Origin: Oscillospiraceae bacterium
GTDB taxonomy: Bacteria > Bacillota > Clostridia > Oscillospirales > Ruminococcaceae
Direction: 5' to 3'
DNA: 64,000 nucleotides
Assembly: GCA_017847835.1 (NCBI GenBank)
Contig: JAGASH010000002.1
Span: forward strand, 79,291 to 143,290
Below, one piece after another: positions 52,150 through 61,180 of the stretch (the stretch's first letter is position 1; every line of letters begins with the position of its first letter). Under the pieces are notes generated by a model that made no database searches, was not told the origin of the DNA, and was given only the letters and a program-made list of their open reading frames with translations. A program made the translations under genes and the position numbers.

Positions 52150-52179
52150 AGAAAAGTATTATTTTAAAGGAGCAGAAAA

Positions 52180-53202
52180 ATGGGAAAAATAAAGACATTT
52201 CTTCGCAGGCTCGGCGGAGGCAGCTTCAAGCGAATGTTCCGACAAATCAGCCTTATCCACAAGGAAACGGGCAAAAACCGCTTTGTGATGTTTTTTGATA
52301 TGATTTGGTGCATTTTCAGATATTCCGTGGGATATCTCGATTATCACGTTTTCGGTTTTGCGATGATTAAGGGCAAAAATCGCCGCACGTTTATGACAAT
52401 GAACGACAACCTCAAAATTTCTCACGCGCTCAACAGCAAGGAGTATTTTCACTTTTTTGACGATAAGCTGGAGTTTGACGAGAAGTTTTCGGAGTATATC
52501 GGCAGAGGTTTTGTTGACGTGAGAAAAGCGGGTGTTGAGGGCTTACAAAAGTTCTGCGAGGGCAAGTCCTGCTTCTTCGCAAAGCCGTTAAACGCATTCG
52601 GCGGCAGCGGTATCACCCGCGAAGCTGTTGACGAAAACACGGATTTTGCGGCGCTGTACGACAGGCTGATGAAAAACGGGCAGTATCTCGCGGAGGAGGC
52701 CATAGTTCAGCACGAGAAGATGAACGAGCTTTCTCCGAGTTCAATCAACACAATCCGAATGGTCACGCTCAATTACAACGGAAAAACTCACTTTATGTAC
52801 GCGCTTGTGCGAATGAGCAACGGCACGGAGGTTGTCGATAACATTTGCAGCGGCGGTATGTACACAGCGGTCGGCTCGGACGGTGTTATCAGAAAGCCCG
52901 CGTGGTGCGACGCGACAAGCGTTTACTACGACGAGCACCCTTTCTCGAAAACCGTGTTCAACGGCTTCGAGATACCGCTGTTTAACGAGGCGGTCGAGAT
53001 GTGCAAAAAGGCAGCCGAGGTTATCCCGCAGGTCGGCTACATAGGCTGGGACGTTGCGATAACTCCCGACAGACCCGTGCTGGTCGAGGGCAACACGCTT
53101 CCGAGCTATGATATGGTTCAGAATTACGGTCACCTTGAAGAAAAAACGGGCATAAAGCCGCGCTTCGAGGAGATTGTCGGCAAGGATTTCTTCAAAAAGT
53201 GA
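52180..53202 (+). CDS. Sugar-transfer-associated ATP-grasp protein
   Basis: A 340-residue ATP-grasp-fold protein. After about 100 helical, basic residues the fold shows FFAKPLNAFGGSGI (ATP loop), YLAEEAIVQHEKMNELSPSS, SINTIRMVTLNYNG, NICSGGMYTAV, GYIGWDVAITPDRPVLVEGN (metal-binding Glu/Asn). This matches the family annotated as sugar-transfer-associated ATP-grasp, found near polysaccharide genes. It would ligate a carboxylate to an amine, but the substrate is unknown. The gene has its own promoter; enolase follows 53 bp downstream. Confidence 0.8.
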   Translation: MGKIKTFLRRLGGGSFKRMFRQISLIHKETGKNRFVMFFDMIWCIFRYSVGYLDYHVFGFAMIKGKNRRTFMTMNDNLKISHALNSKEYFHFFDDKLEFDEKFSEYIGRGFVDVRKAGVEGLQKFCEGKSCFFAKPLNAFGGSGITREAVDENTDFAALYDRLMKNGQYLAEEAIVQHEKMNELSPSSINTIRMVTLNYNGKTHFMYALVRMSNGTEVVDNICSGGMYTAVGSDGVIRKPAWCDATSVYYDEHPFSKTVFNGFEIPLFNEAVEMCKKAAEVIPQVGYIGWDVAITPDRPVLVEGNTLPSYDMVQNYGHLEEKTGIKPRFEEIVGKDFFKK

Positions 53203-53211
53203 ATAAAACCA

Positions 53212-54554
<1,343 letters not shown>

Positions 54555-54560
54555 GAAAAA

Positions 54561-54590
54561 TGTCCGTGAGAAATCGCGGACACTTTTTTT
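54561..54590 (+). terminator. Terminator of eno
   Basis: TGTCCG and CGGACA with inner pairings form the stem; a T-run follows. Confidence 0.85.
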
Positions 54591-54600
54591 GAAAAAGCCC

Positions 54601-54629
54601 TTGACAAAACAACGGAAATATGGTAAAAT
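54601..54629 (+). promoter_or_regulatory. Promoter of tRNA-Ser
   Basis: TTGACA (54601-54606), a 17-bp spacer and TAAAAT (54624-54629). Confidence 0.8.
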
Positions 54630-54644
54630 ATATAAGTTAAATGT

Positions 54645-54733
54645 GGAGAGGTATCGAAGTGGTCATAACGAGGCGGTCTTGAAAACCGTTTGGGAGCAAT
54701 CCCACAAGGGTTCGAATCCCTTCCTCTCCGCCA
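54645..54733 (+). tRNA. tRNA-Ser (anticodon UGA)
   Basis: The acceptor arms GGAGAGG and CCTCTCC pair, with G as discriminator and an encoded CCA end (54731-54733). The anticodon loop CTTGAAA contains TGA, read as serine. A long variable arm (TGGGAGCAATCCCA) is typical of tRNA-Ser, and the T-arm reads GGGTTCGAATCCC. The total length of 89 bases fits a class II tRNA. Confidence 0.97.
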
Positions 54734-54749
54734 GCTTTATGTGACCAAA

Positions 54750-54804
54750 AAGATATTATGCCCGCAAACGGCTTCACAGAGCCACTTGCGGGCATAAATC
54801 TTTT
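54750..54804 (+). terminator. Terminator of tRNA-Ser
   Basis: Long near-perfect stem: TTATGCCCGCAA with TTGCGGGCATAA, inner GGCT/AGCC, flanked by AAGAT/ATCTT and followed by TTTC. Confidence 0.85.
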
Positions 54805-54904
54805 CGGAAACAAGAAATCGTCACCGTAGATATTTTTTGAGTGAAAATGGATATGTACCCCCGTTTGCAAAATTTTTTCGATAATTTTTGTGCAATATGT
54901 ATAT

Positions 54905-54959
54905 AACGCCTGCGATTGGTTCCTCTTGAGAGAGGAGTTGATTGCAGGCGTTTTTTTTA
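54905..54959 (+). terminator. Orphan terminator after the tRNA
   Basis: AACGCCTGC and GCAGGCGTT close a stem with an inner CCTCT/AGAGG, followed by eight T's. No gene lies directly before it; it may be the remnant of a lost gene or mark the end of native sequence. Confidence 0.7.
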
Positions 54960-55365
54960 TTAGACGAGATTGTGACGAAAAAGATTTTTGGGGATTTGAA
55001 CCCTGTTAACATTTTGTCGAAATTCTATATCAGCAATTTGGGAACAGAAAAAATCTACAAATCGCCTCATTATAGCGTTAAGCAATTTTAGACTATTTTG
55101 TCCTGATATAATAAAGAATTTGAATTTTGTATTTTGACAATCTTACAATAAATTTATAAAAGTAATTTATTGTCATTCTTGTTTGTTATATAAACATTTC
55201 GTGCTAGAAATATTGACAAAAAAATTATATTATATACGTTCCTTAAGGGAAGTTTTGTATTATTTATAGAAATTATTGTATCTGGACAAATATAGAAGGT
55301 TCAGTATATAATAAAATTATATGGTCAACACAAATAAAAAGAAAAATTCATCATCATTGTGGAAA
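54960..55365 (+). other. AT-rich control region of the five-gene system
   Basis: About 400 bases without a gene. It holds a tRNA T-arm-like fragment (54990-55005), a TTGACA followed closely by a 10-bp inverted repeat (55134-55173), and further TTGACA/TATAAT-like boxes near 55214 and 55305. The true promoter is probably the last one, at 55366. Confidence 0.6.
55145..55173 (+). promoter_or_regulatory. Inverted repeat ACAATAAATT-N9-AATTTATTGT
   Basis: A perfect 10-bp inverted repeat centred on a possible -10 (TATAAA) and 5 bases after a TTGACA. It is shaped like an operator. Confidence 0.45.
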
Positions 55366-55394
55366 TTGACATGCTTTTGATACTGTGATATAAT
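55366..55394 (+). promoter_or_regulatory. Promoter of the five-gene system
   Basis: TTGACA (55366-55371), a 17-bp spacer and TATAAT (55389-55394), 30 bases before the first ATG. Confidence 0.85.
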
Positions 55395-55423
55395 ATAAAG
55401 AAGAGGAAGGTGGTTGGGTTTCT

Positions 55424-56467
55424 ATGGATAATTTGTGCTTGAAAGAAGAACAAATAAAACTAGCAGATTGTGAACTAGATAAAAAAATACCAAGCGTTCC
55501 TTTTCTGGAATCAAGGGGAATAATTCCTGCCCCAATTTATGATACGTATTGGTTTTTTGCTGCGGAGCGTCAGAATATTTTCGTTAAGCGAAAAACAGGA
55601 GCGGCTTACCCATGGACAAATGATCCTGTATTGTTAAAGTTTAAATTTACTAATCCATATAGAGCCTCCGATCGTGTAAGTCAGTATTTAATTAAAAATG
55701 TAATTTACGGCGGTGGTATAGGCAATTTGTATTCTCCAGAAGACACTTTTTTTAGAATTATTCTATTTAAATTGTTTAACAGGATTGAAACATGGGAATT
55801 TCTTGAAAGAAAAATTGGTCCCATTGAATATAGAAACTATTCTTTTGAAAGAATTTCTTCTTGCCTTAATGAGCTGCTTGAAAATAATAGAAAAATTTAC
55901 TCAGCCGCATACATTATGCCTTCCGGCACTTCGTTTGGTTTTCCACATAAGCACGAGAACAATATAAAATTGCTTGAGCTTATGATGTCTGAACATGTTG
56001 TCGCAAAAATAGCTAAATTGAAAAATCTCAAGGAACTATATGAGTTGTTGATAAGCTATCCTTCTTTGGGCAAGTTTCTTGCATTTCAATATGCAATAGA
56101 CATAAATTATAGTGAGCTGTGTGATTTCAGCGAAATGGACTTTGTTGTCGCTGGTCCAGGAGCACAAAGCGGAATTGCTAAATTGTTTTTGGATACAAAT
56201 GGATATTCTGATGAATACATTATAAGACTTATGGCTGAAAATCAAGAAAGTGAATTTGAGCGACTTAGCCTAAAATTTAATTACCTTGGAAGCAGGAGAC
56301 TTCAGCTGATTGATTGTCAGAACCTATTTTGTGAAACAGACAAATATACCAGAGTCGCATTCCCGGAATATAAAGGTAATAACCGTACAAGAATAAAACA
56401 GCATTTTATTCCAAATCTTGCTCAACCTATAGAGTACTATTATCCACCAAAATGGGGCATTATGTGA
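55424..56467 (+). CDS. HMUDK-helical / alpha-glutamyl-putrescinyl-thymine pyrophosphorylase-like protein
   Basis: A 347-residue protein. The segments YWFFAAERQNIFVKR, PWTNDPVLLKFKFTNPYRAS, DRVSQYLIKNVIY and DFVVAGPGAQSGIAKLF match the family described by comparative genomics as aGPT-pyrophosphorylase or the helical domain of 5-hydroxymethyl-dU DNA kinases, which act on 5-hydroxymethyluracil to build hypermodified thymines, mainly in phages. No P-loop kinase domain is fused here. The ATG follows AGAGGAAGGTGG. It is the first gene of a tight operon; a thymidylate-synthase-like gene starts 10 bp later. Its activity in this setting is inferred. Confidence 0.75.
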   Translation: MDNLCLKEEQIKLADCELDKKIPSVPFLESRGIIPAPIYDTYWFFAAERQNIFVKRKTGAAYPWTNDPVLLKFKFTNPYRASDRVSQYLIKNVIYGGGIGNLYSPEDTFFRIILFKLFNRIETWEFLERKIGPIEYRNYSFERISSCLNELLENNRKIYSAAYIMPSGTSFGFPHKHENNIKLLELMMSEHVVAKIAKLKNLKELYELLISYPSLGKFLAFQYAIDINYSELCDFSEMDFVVAGPGAQSGIAKLFLDTNGYSDEYIIRLMAENQESEFERLSLKFNYLGSRRLQLIDCQNLFCETDKYTRVAFPEYKGNNRTRIKQHFIPNLAQPIEYYYPPKWGIM

Positions 56468-56477
56468 GGCGAGCTTT

Positions 56478-57482
56478 ATGTTTTACACTATCCAATGCGA
56501 GACTGCTAACGAAGTTTGGCAGAAAGCATTCAACTTAGTAAGCAATACAAATATTGTTGAAAGTCGTCGCGGTCCAACAAAGGAATTATTGCATACAGCT
56601 ATTTCAATTAATAATCCAGTTCAAAAATGGGTGACATGCAAGATACCTCCTGTCAGTATTGGATATGCACTTGCTGAACTAATCTGGATTCTGTATGGCA
56701 GTGATGACTCCCAAACGATAAACTATTGGAATCCTGTTTTACCTCAGTTTGCAGGTAATTATGATAAATACCCGGGTGCATATGGAAAAAGGATAATGTA
56801 CAGATATGGATTTAACCAACTTGAGAGTGTGTATGAAACGCTAAAAAATCACCCTGAAAGCAGACAAGCAGTGATAATGATATGGGATCCTTGTTCCGAT
56901 CTTCCGCAAAATAATGGGACTCCCAATAACAATGATATTCCCTGCAATATATGTTCTATGATAAAATTGCGGGAAGGAAAACTTGAATGGACTCAAGTAA
57001 TGAGGAGTAACGACCTTATTTTAGGGCTGCCGTACAATATTGTTCAATTTACCTCATTTCAGGAGATTCTTGCCTCGTGGTTAGGCGTGGAAGTTGGAAC
57101 ATATAACCATATCAGCGACAGTTTACATATTTATACAGATAAGGAATCATCCGTTGGAAATAACGTGAGCGAATATGAAAACACTGATTCACTTGGAATA
57201 CCAAAGGAAGATTTCAATAGAGTCGTTGGAGAAATTTACGGTGTAATGACGCATTTGTCTGAAGCTAAGGTCGATTCTGACGAACTGTTTCAATTATCTC
57301 AAGAAGATACCGGATATGAAGCATATAATAATATTTTAAGAATGATATGCACATATTCTGCGCATAAAGAGCATATGGAGGATATCCAAGAAAAGATTCT
57401 AAGAACATGTTCCAATAACGTCTACAAAGTGTTGTGGACGAATTGGATTAATAGAAAACAAGGAGGAATTTGCAATGTCTAA
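56478..57482 (+). CDS. Thymidylate synthase-family enzyme (possible dUMP hydroxymethyltransferase)
   Basis: A 334-residue member of the thymidylate synthase / dCMP hydroxymethylase superfamily. The catalytic cysteine is C156 in DIPCNICSMIKL (PCH in ordinary ThyA, PCN here). MRSNDLILGLPYNIVQF contains the phosphate-binding Arg-Ser and Asn187, the residue that selects dUMP over dCMP (Asp in dCMP hydroxymethylase). DSLHIY closes the nucleotide site. The C-terminus lacks the usual ThyA ending. A folate-dependent change of dUMP to methyl- or hydroxymethyl-dUMP is the likely reaction. Its 3' end overlaps the next gene by 8 bases. Confidence 0.85.
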   Translation: MFYTIQCETANEVWQKAFNLVSNTNIVESRRGPTKELLHTAISINNPVQKWVTCKIPPVSIGYALAELIWILYGSDDSQTINYWNPVLPQFAGNYDKYPGAYGKRIMYRYGFNQLESVYETLKNHPESRQAVIMIWDPCSDLPQNNGTPNNNDIPCNICSMIKLREGKLEWTQVMRSNDLILGLPYNIVQFTSFQEILASWLGVEVGTYNHISDSLHIYTDKESSVGNNVSEYENTDSLGIPKEDFNRVVGEIYGVMTHLSEAKVDSDELFQLSQEDTGYEAYNNILRMICTYSAHKEHMEDIQEKILRTCSNNVYKVLWTNWINRKQGGICNV

Positions 57483-57945
57483 AACTATCAATCTGTTTGT
57501 GTCACACAAGGGTGAAGACGAATCGAAAATCGAGGCTTTTAAGAAACTGATGGAGAAGCGCGGATATGATTTCAGAGATAGCTCGATAAAGGAAAGTGAA
57601 CCTAACCGCGCAAATAACGAAGATTACATAAAGGACAAATATCTTAGACCGTCTATTGATTGGGCTGGCACGGTTGTAGTCCTTATAGGAAACAATACTC
57701 ACAAGAGTGAGTGGGTTAATTGGGAGATTGAATACGCTATTAAACAGGGGAAAAAAATTGTCGGCGTATTTCTTCAGGGAGAAACTGACGCACGGTTACC
57801 CGAAGCATTAGCTGATTATGCAGATTCATGCGTAAGCTGGAATGCAGATAAAATAGATGAAGCAATAAAAACTAACCATACTATTTGGGAAGACGCAAAT
57901 GGAAACCCTTCTGCTCCAAATGCTTCTTCTCACAGTACATGTTAA
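57475..57945 (+). CDS. ThsB-like small TIR protein (DUF1863/TIR_2 type)
   Basis: A 156-residue stand-alone TIR-fold protein. It starts INLFVSHKGEDESKIEAFKK, continues with YLRPSIDWAGTVVVLIG, and has the conserved catalytic glutamate region WVNWEIEYAIKQGKKIVGV (Glu84). This is the MTH538/DUF1863 type of TIR that includes the ThsB sensors of Thoeris defence, which make ADP-ribose-derived signals from NAD+ on phage infection. Its ribosome site GGAGGA lies inside the end of the preceding gene. The C-terminal 15 residues are Ser/Asn/Pro-rich. Confidence 0.85.
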   Translation: MSKTINLFVSHKGEDESKIEAFKKLMEKRGYDFRDSSIKESEPNRANNEDYIKDKYLRPSIDWAGTVVVLIGNNTHKSEWVNWEIEYAIKQGKKIVGVFLQGETDARLPEALADYADSCVSWNADKIDEAIKTNHTIWEDANGNPSAPNASSHSTC

Positions 57946-57952
57946 GAAGCAG

Positions 57953-58576
57953 ATGAAGGTTTATTCTTATGTTGTAGCAAGGGATTTCGGTTTCGCTCCA
58001 AATCCCTTTCATGGATATTGCACTCTTGCAACTTGCAAGCCGCAAATCAGAAAGAACGCAGCAATCGGAGATATTATTATAGGAATTGGCTCCGGTGCCA
58101 TGAATAGTGTATATAAGAACCGAATGATATTTGCTATGATAGTTTCCGAGATATTAACGTTTGATGAATACTGGGTTGACCCAAGGTTTCAAGTTAAAAA
58201 ACCATTTATGAGCGGAAGCAAAAAGCAAATGTATGGGGATAATATCTATCACACTTCCCCTGAAACAGGAGAAATGGTGCAAGAATTCAGTCACCACAGT
58301 CTCGAAGATGGCAGCACTAATTACAAGAATTATAACAGAGACGTTCCGGGAGAAAGAGTGCTGGTGGCTGAGCAATTTTGGTATTTTGGAAATCGAGCAA
58401 TAGAAATCCCTTCTTCGCTTATTCGTTTATCGGAAGCTAAAAGAGGACACCGTGTGTGGGAAGATCGAGACTTTTATTGCGCAGTTAGTACATGGCTTGA
58501 GAGCTTGAATGCTTCAGGGTTCATAGGTAAGCCCTGTAAATTCTCCGGACCATTCCAATGGTATGGAGGGGAGTAG
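57953..58576 (+). CDS. Nmad2-like protein (nucleotide modification-associated domain)
   Basis: A 207-residue protein with MKVYSYVVARDFGFAPNPFH, GYCTLATCKPQIRKNAAIGD, IIIGIGSG, FDEYWVDPRFQVKKPFMSGS and KKQMYGDNIYH, then FWYFGNRAI. I recognise this as the Nmad2 family, found by genome-context studies beside enzymes of DNA-base hypermodification; its biochemical activity is not known to me. The ATG at 57953 lies 7 bases after the TIR stop and has only a weak ribosome site, so translation is probably coupled. Confidence 0.72.
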   Translation: MKVYSYVVARDFGFAPNPFHGYCTLATCKPQIRKNAAIGDIIIGIGSGAMNSVYKNRMIFAMIVSEILTFDEYWVDPRFQVKKPFMSGSKKQMYGDNIYHTSPETGEMVQEFSHHSLEDGSTNYKNYNRDVPGERVLVAEQFWYFGNRAIEIPSSLIRLSEAKRGHRVWEDRDFYCAVSTWLESLNASGFIGKPCKFSGPFQWYGGE

Positions 58577-58599
58577 GCTTTTGATTAGGAGGAGACATC

Positions 58600-60513
58600 A
58601 TGTTTTTATCACCTTTATCCATACAGTTTATTTGGCATCCTAACGACACGGGAAAGGTTTTGCCGATTGTCGAGTATTGCAAGCAGAAGCTATCCAGAAA
58701 CCCTGACAACTCGTTTCTTCATTCATTGGATTTCCCTATATTTTGTTATACATCAAAGAATGATGATATACCGCCTGCAGTAAATACAATGGCTGAAAAG
58801 ACTTTAGTGTTTGCTTTTGCCGGACGCAGTATTGCTGGTTCAGACGAGTGGATTAATTATTTATCTGCGGTTGAAAAGAATGACGGAGTACAAGTCATTT
58901 ATATTGCTTTAGACCAAACCGCATTTAATATTGGTTTCATATCTTCAGTTAACGCAATACGTTATAGTGATTATGCCAAACATTATCGGGATGTTGAGCT
59001 TGTTAGGCGAATGTTTGTTGAGCTTGCACATGAGATATATCGTTGGCTGTTAAGCTCAGAAGACCACCGGCAGTTAAAATTGTTTATCAGCCATACCAAA
59101 AATGATAAAAACGGTGTGGAATTAGCAAAAGAGCTAAAAGCATTCATTGATTCAGATACAAAGATGACAAATTTCTTTGATGTGAATGATATTCAAAACG
59201 GTGATGATTTTAACGATACAATTGTGAAAAGTATTAAGGAATCCACTTTGATTATAGTACACTCAAATTCATACTCATCCAGATTTTGGTGTCAGAAGGA
59301 AGTCATTTGCGCAAAGGAGAATGACCGTCCTATTGTTGAAGTAAACTGTATTGACGGAATTGAGGACAGAAGCTTCCCGCTGATGTGCAATTATCCAAGC
59401 ATTCGATATAATAATGCGCTTGAAGTGCTTGAGTTTGCATTAATGGAGACGGTTCGATTCCAATACTGCGACAAGCTCATGTGTATGTATAAAAACAATG
59501 GCTATTTCAATGAGGCAAAAACCTATAATCGGGTACCGGACAGCTTTATGCTCAAGGACGTTACGGAATCTGAAATTGTATACCCTGAGCCAGAGTTGTA
59601 TCCCGATGAATATGAAAAGCTGACGGACAAGCAAATGCACACGCCTCTTTCGTTCAGCAATTCAAACATTTCAAGGAAAAAGTTTGGAATCTCAATATCT
59701 GATTCACCTGATGAGGATATGGCATTACTTGGGCAGGATAAAAGCCATCTCAGGTCTTTGTCAAAAACTGTTGCTCAGAAGATAATCCGAAACGATGCTT
59801 TGCTAATGTATGGTGGTGACCTTCGCCAAGACGGATTTACCCAGTTCCTTTTTGAGGAGGCGAAAATAGCAAACAGTCATTTCCCTAATTCAACGAGAAT
59901 TTTGATTGAAAACTATGTATCATGGCCCGTTCAGCAATTCGAAAAAACAGAGCTAAATAGTTGGGCAGCTGATCACAGGGGAGTATGCAACTTCATAAAA
60001 TGTGAGCTGCCTTCGGATATTGAGCCTTCGGAAGGCTCTGAGATATCCGGATATGTTTGGGGGCGCTGTCTTTCAGATATGAGGAAGCGTATGGTAGATG
60101 CAAGCGATGTAAGAATATGCGCGGGCGGAAAAATCATTGGGTTTAAAGGATGTATGCCGGGAATACTTGAAGAAGTCCTTCTAGCAGTTGAACAGAATAA
60201 GCCGGTTTTTCTTCTTGGTGGGTTTGGCGGTATGAGCGAGAGGATATGTCGATATTTGCGTACCGGAATATTGCCTGAAGAACTTACAAAAGAATGGCAG
60301 ATGTGCAATTCGTCCGTTTATTTTCAAACTGTTAGTGAATATAACAATCATAATATGTCTATCGACTATTCGAAGATTAATAAACTAAATATAGATTCTC
60401 TAAACAATGGACTTTCAGAGGAAGAGAATAAGCGGTTATTTACCACACCATTCCTTGATGAGGTCATAACACTTATTTCAATTGGTTTGAGAAATCTTTT
60501 TCCGAAGCAATAA
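58600..60513 (+). CDS. TIR-SLOG protein with an extra N-terminal TIR-like domain
   Basis: A 637-residue multidomain protein. Residues 1-155 form an alpha/beta domain resembling a divergent TIR (LSIQFIWHPNDTGKVLPIVE, ending AHEIYRWLL). Residues about 158-290 are a clear TIR domain (LKLFISHTKNDKNG, NGDDFNDTIVKSIKESTLII, SRFWCQKEVICAKEN with Glu234). Residues about 375-600 resemble a SLOG nucleotide-sensor domain (LMYGGDLRQDGFTQFLFEEA, then PVFLLGGFGGMSERIC). Thoeris ThsA effectors bind the TIR product through SLOG; here the effector would be a TIR NADase. AGGAGGAGACATC precedes the ATG. It ends the operon. Confidence 0.8.
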   Translation: MFLSPLSIQFIWHPNDTGKVLPIVEYCKQKLSRNPDNSFLHSLDFPIFCYTSKNDDIPPAVNTMAEKTLVFAFAGRSIAGSDEWINYLSAVEKNDGVQVIYIALDQTAFNIGFISSVNAIRYSDYAKHYRDVELVRRMFVELAHEIYRWLLSSEDHRQLKLFISHTKNDKNGVELAKELKAFIDSDTKMTNFFDVNDIQNGDDFNDTIVKSIKESTLIIVHSNSYSSRFWCQKEVICAKENDRPIVEVNCIDGIEDRSFPLMCNYPSIRYNNALEVLEFALMETVRFQYCDKLMCMYKNNGYFNEAKTYNRVPDSFMLKDVTESEIVYPEPELYPDEYEKLTDKQMHTPLSFSNSNISRKKFGISISDSPDEDMALLGQDKSHLRSLSKTVAQKIIRNDALLMYGGDLRQDGFTQFLFEEAKIANSHFPNSTRILIENYVSWPVQQFEKTELNSWAADHRGVCNFIKCELPSDIEPSEGSEISGYVWGRCLSDMRKRMVDASDVRICAGGKIIGFKGCMPGILEEVLLAVEQNKPVFLLGGFGGMSERICRYLRTGILPEELTKEWQMCNSSVYFQTVSEYNNHNMSIDYSKINKLNIDSLNNGLSEEENKRLFTTPFLDEVITLISIGLRNLFPKQ

Positions 60514-60599
60514 TAGGAGGCTACTTTATAAAAAATGAAATTAAAGGATTTGACCTTTTTCAACAACAAAATATCGCTGAATGAATAGTCAAAACACAT

Positions 60600-60656
60600 T
60601 AAGCGCCTGTAAGTTTCTACTCATATAGTGAGTGGAAATTTACAGGCGCTTTTTTG
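60600..60656 (+). terminator. Terminator of the five-gene system
   Basis: A very long stem (AAGCGCCTGTAA with TTACAGGCGCTT, then TTTC/GAAA and ACTCA/TGAGT) followed by TTTTTTG. Confidence 0.93.
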
Positions 60657-60724
60657 TTTTCCAGCGAAAAAACAAGCTTGAAATAGGCTCATTCGGGCTT
60701 AAATATAAGATAAGGAGGTCACAA

Positions 60725-60775
60725 ATGACAGAGGCAAAAATTCGAAATGGCACGCGCAACTCAAAAATTATTTAG
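60725..60775 (+). CDS. Possible 16-codon leader peptide
   Basis: ATG to TAG codes for a basic 16-residue peptide (MTEAKIRNGTRNSKII). An AAGGAGG ribosome site lies 8 bases upstream. It directly precedes the first accessory gene and may be a leader ORF or the start of a truncated gene. Confidence 0.35.
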   Translation: MTEAKIRNGTRNSKII

Positions 60776-60798
60776 TGCAAAATAATAGGAGGACTAAA

Positions 60799-61179
60799 AT
60801 GAAGCTTAATTTCAGAAACAGTTATCACAGAAAAACATTCACGGGATTTATTTCCGAAAATGTGAGAAATCCGTATTACAGCCGCAGCGAGTATATTGCG
60901 GCTGTTTTTCTTTTGTCAGCGGACAAGTTTTTGTGGACTCGCTCACAGAGCGCATTGACAGCGCATTCGGTGGATTTTGAAAACATCGATTTGACGGGGA
61001 TTTCCACAGACGGCTACGCCCTGTTCAAGGCGGCAAAATCCGTTTACAACGGCAGCGCGGACATCTCCTTGAACGAATTGTGCGACATCGACCTTATTAT
61101 TGAGAAAACCTTTCACACAATTTTTTCGGGCGCGCTTTTGCTGAGAAACGGCATTGGACTGCTGAATTGGAGGACTTGA
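60799..61179 (+). CDS. Mobile-element accessory protein (DUF6075-like)
   Basis: A 126-residue protein of unknown function. The pattern SEYIAAVFLLSADKFLWTRS, then GYALFKAAKSVYNG resembles the DUF6075 family seen on clostridial phages and integrative elements, but the match is from memory and weak. The ATG at 60799 follows AATAGGAGGACTAAA. It is the first of a co-directional set of short genes with 1-30 bp gaps. Confidence 0.6.
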   Translation: MKLNFRNSYHRKTFTGFISENVRNPYYSRSEYIAAVFLLSADKFLWTRSQSALTAHSVDFENIDLTGISTDGYALFKAAKSVYNGSADISLNELCDIDLIIEKTFHTIFSGALLLRNGIGLLNWRT

Positions 61180-61180
61180 T

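Noticed and set aside
54637..54870. Minus-strand frame of 77 codons across the tRNA-Ser gene
   Set aside because: The GEEGIRTLVGLLPNGFQDR-type sequence is the known mistranslation of a tRNA-Ser gene.
60535..60588. 17-codon reading frame (MKLKDLTFFNNKISLNE) just after the TIR-SLOG gene
   Set aside because: The nearest AGGAGG is 14 bases from the ATG and no homologue is recognised; it lies before the terminator and could be chance.
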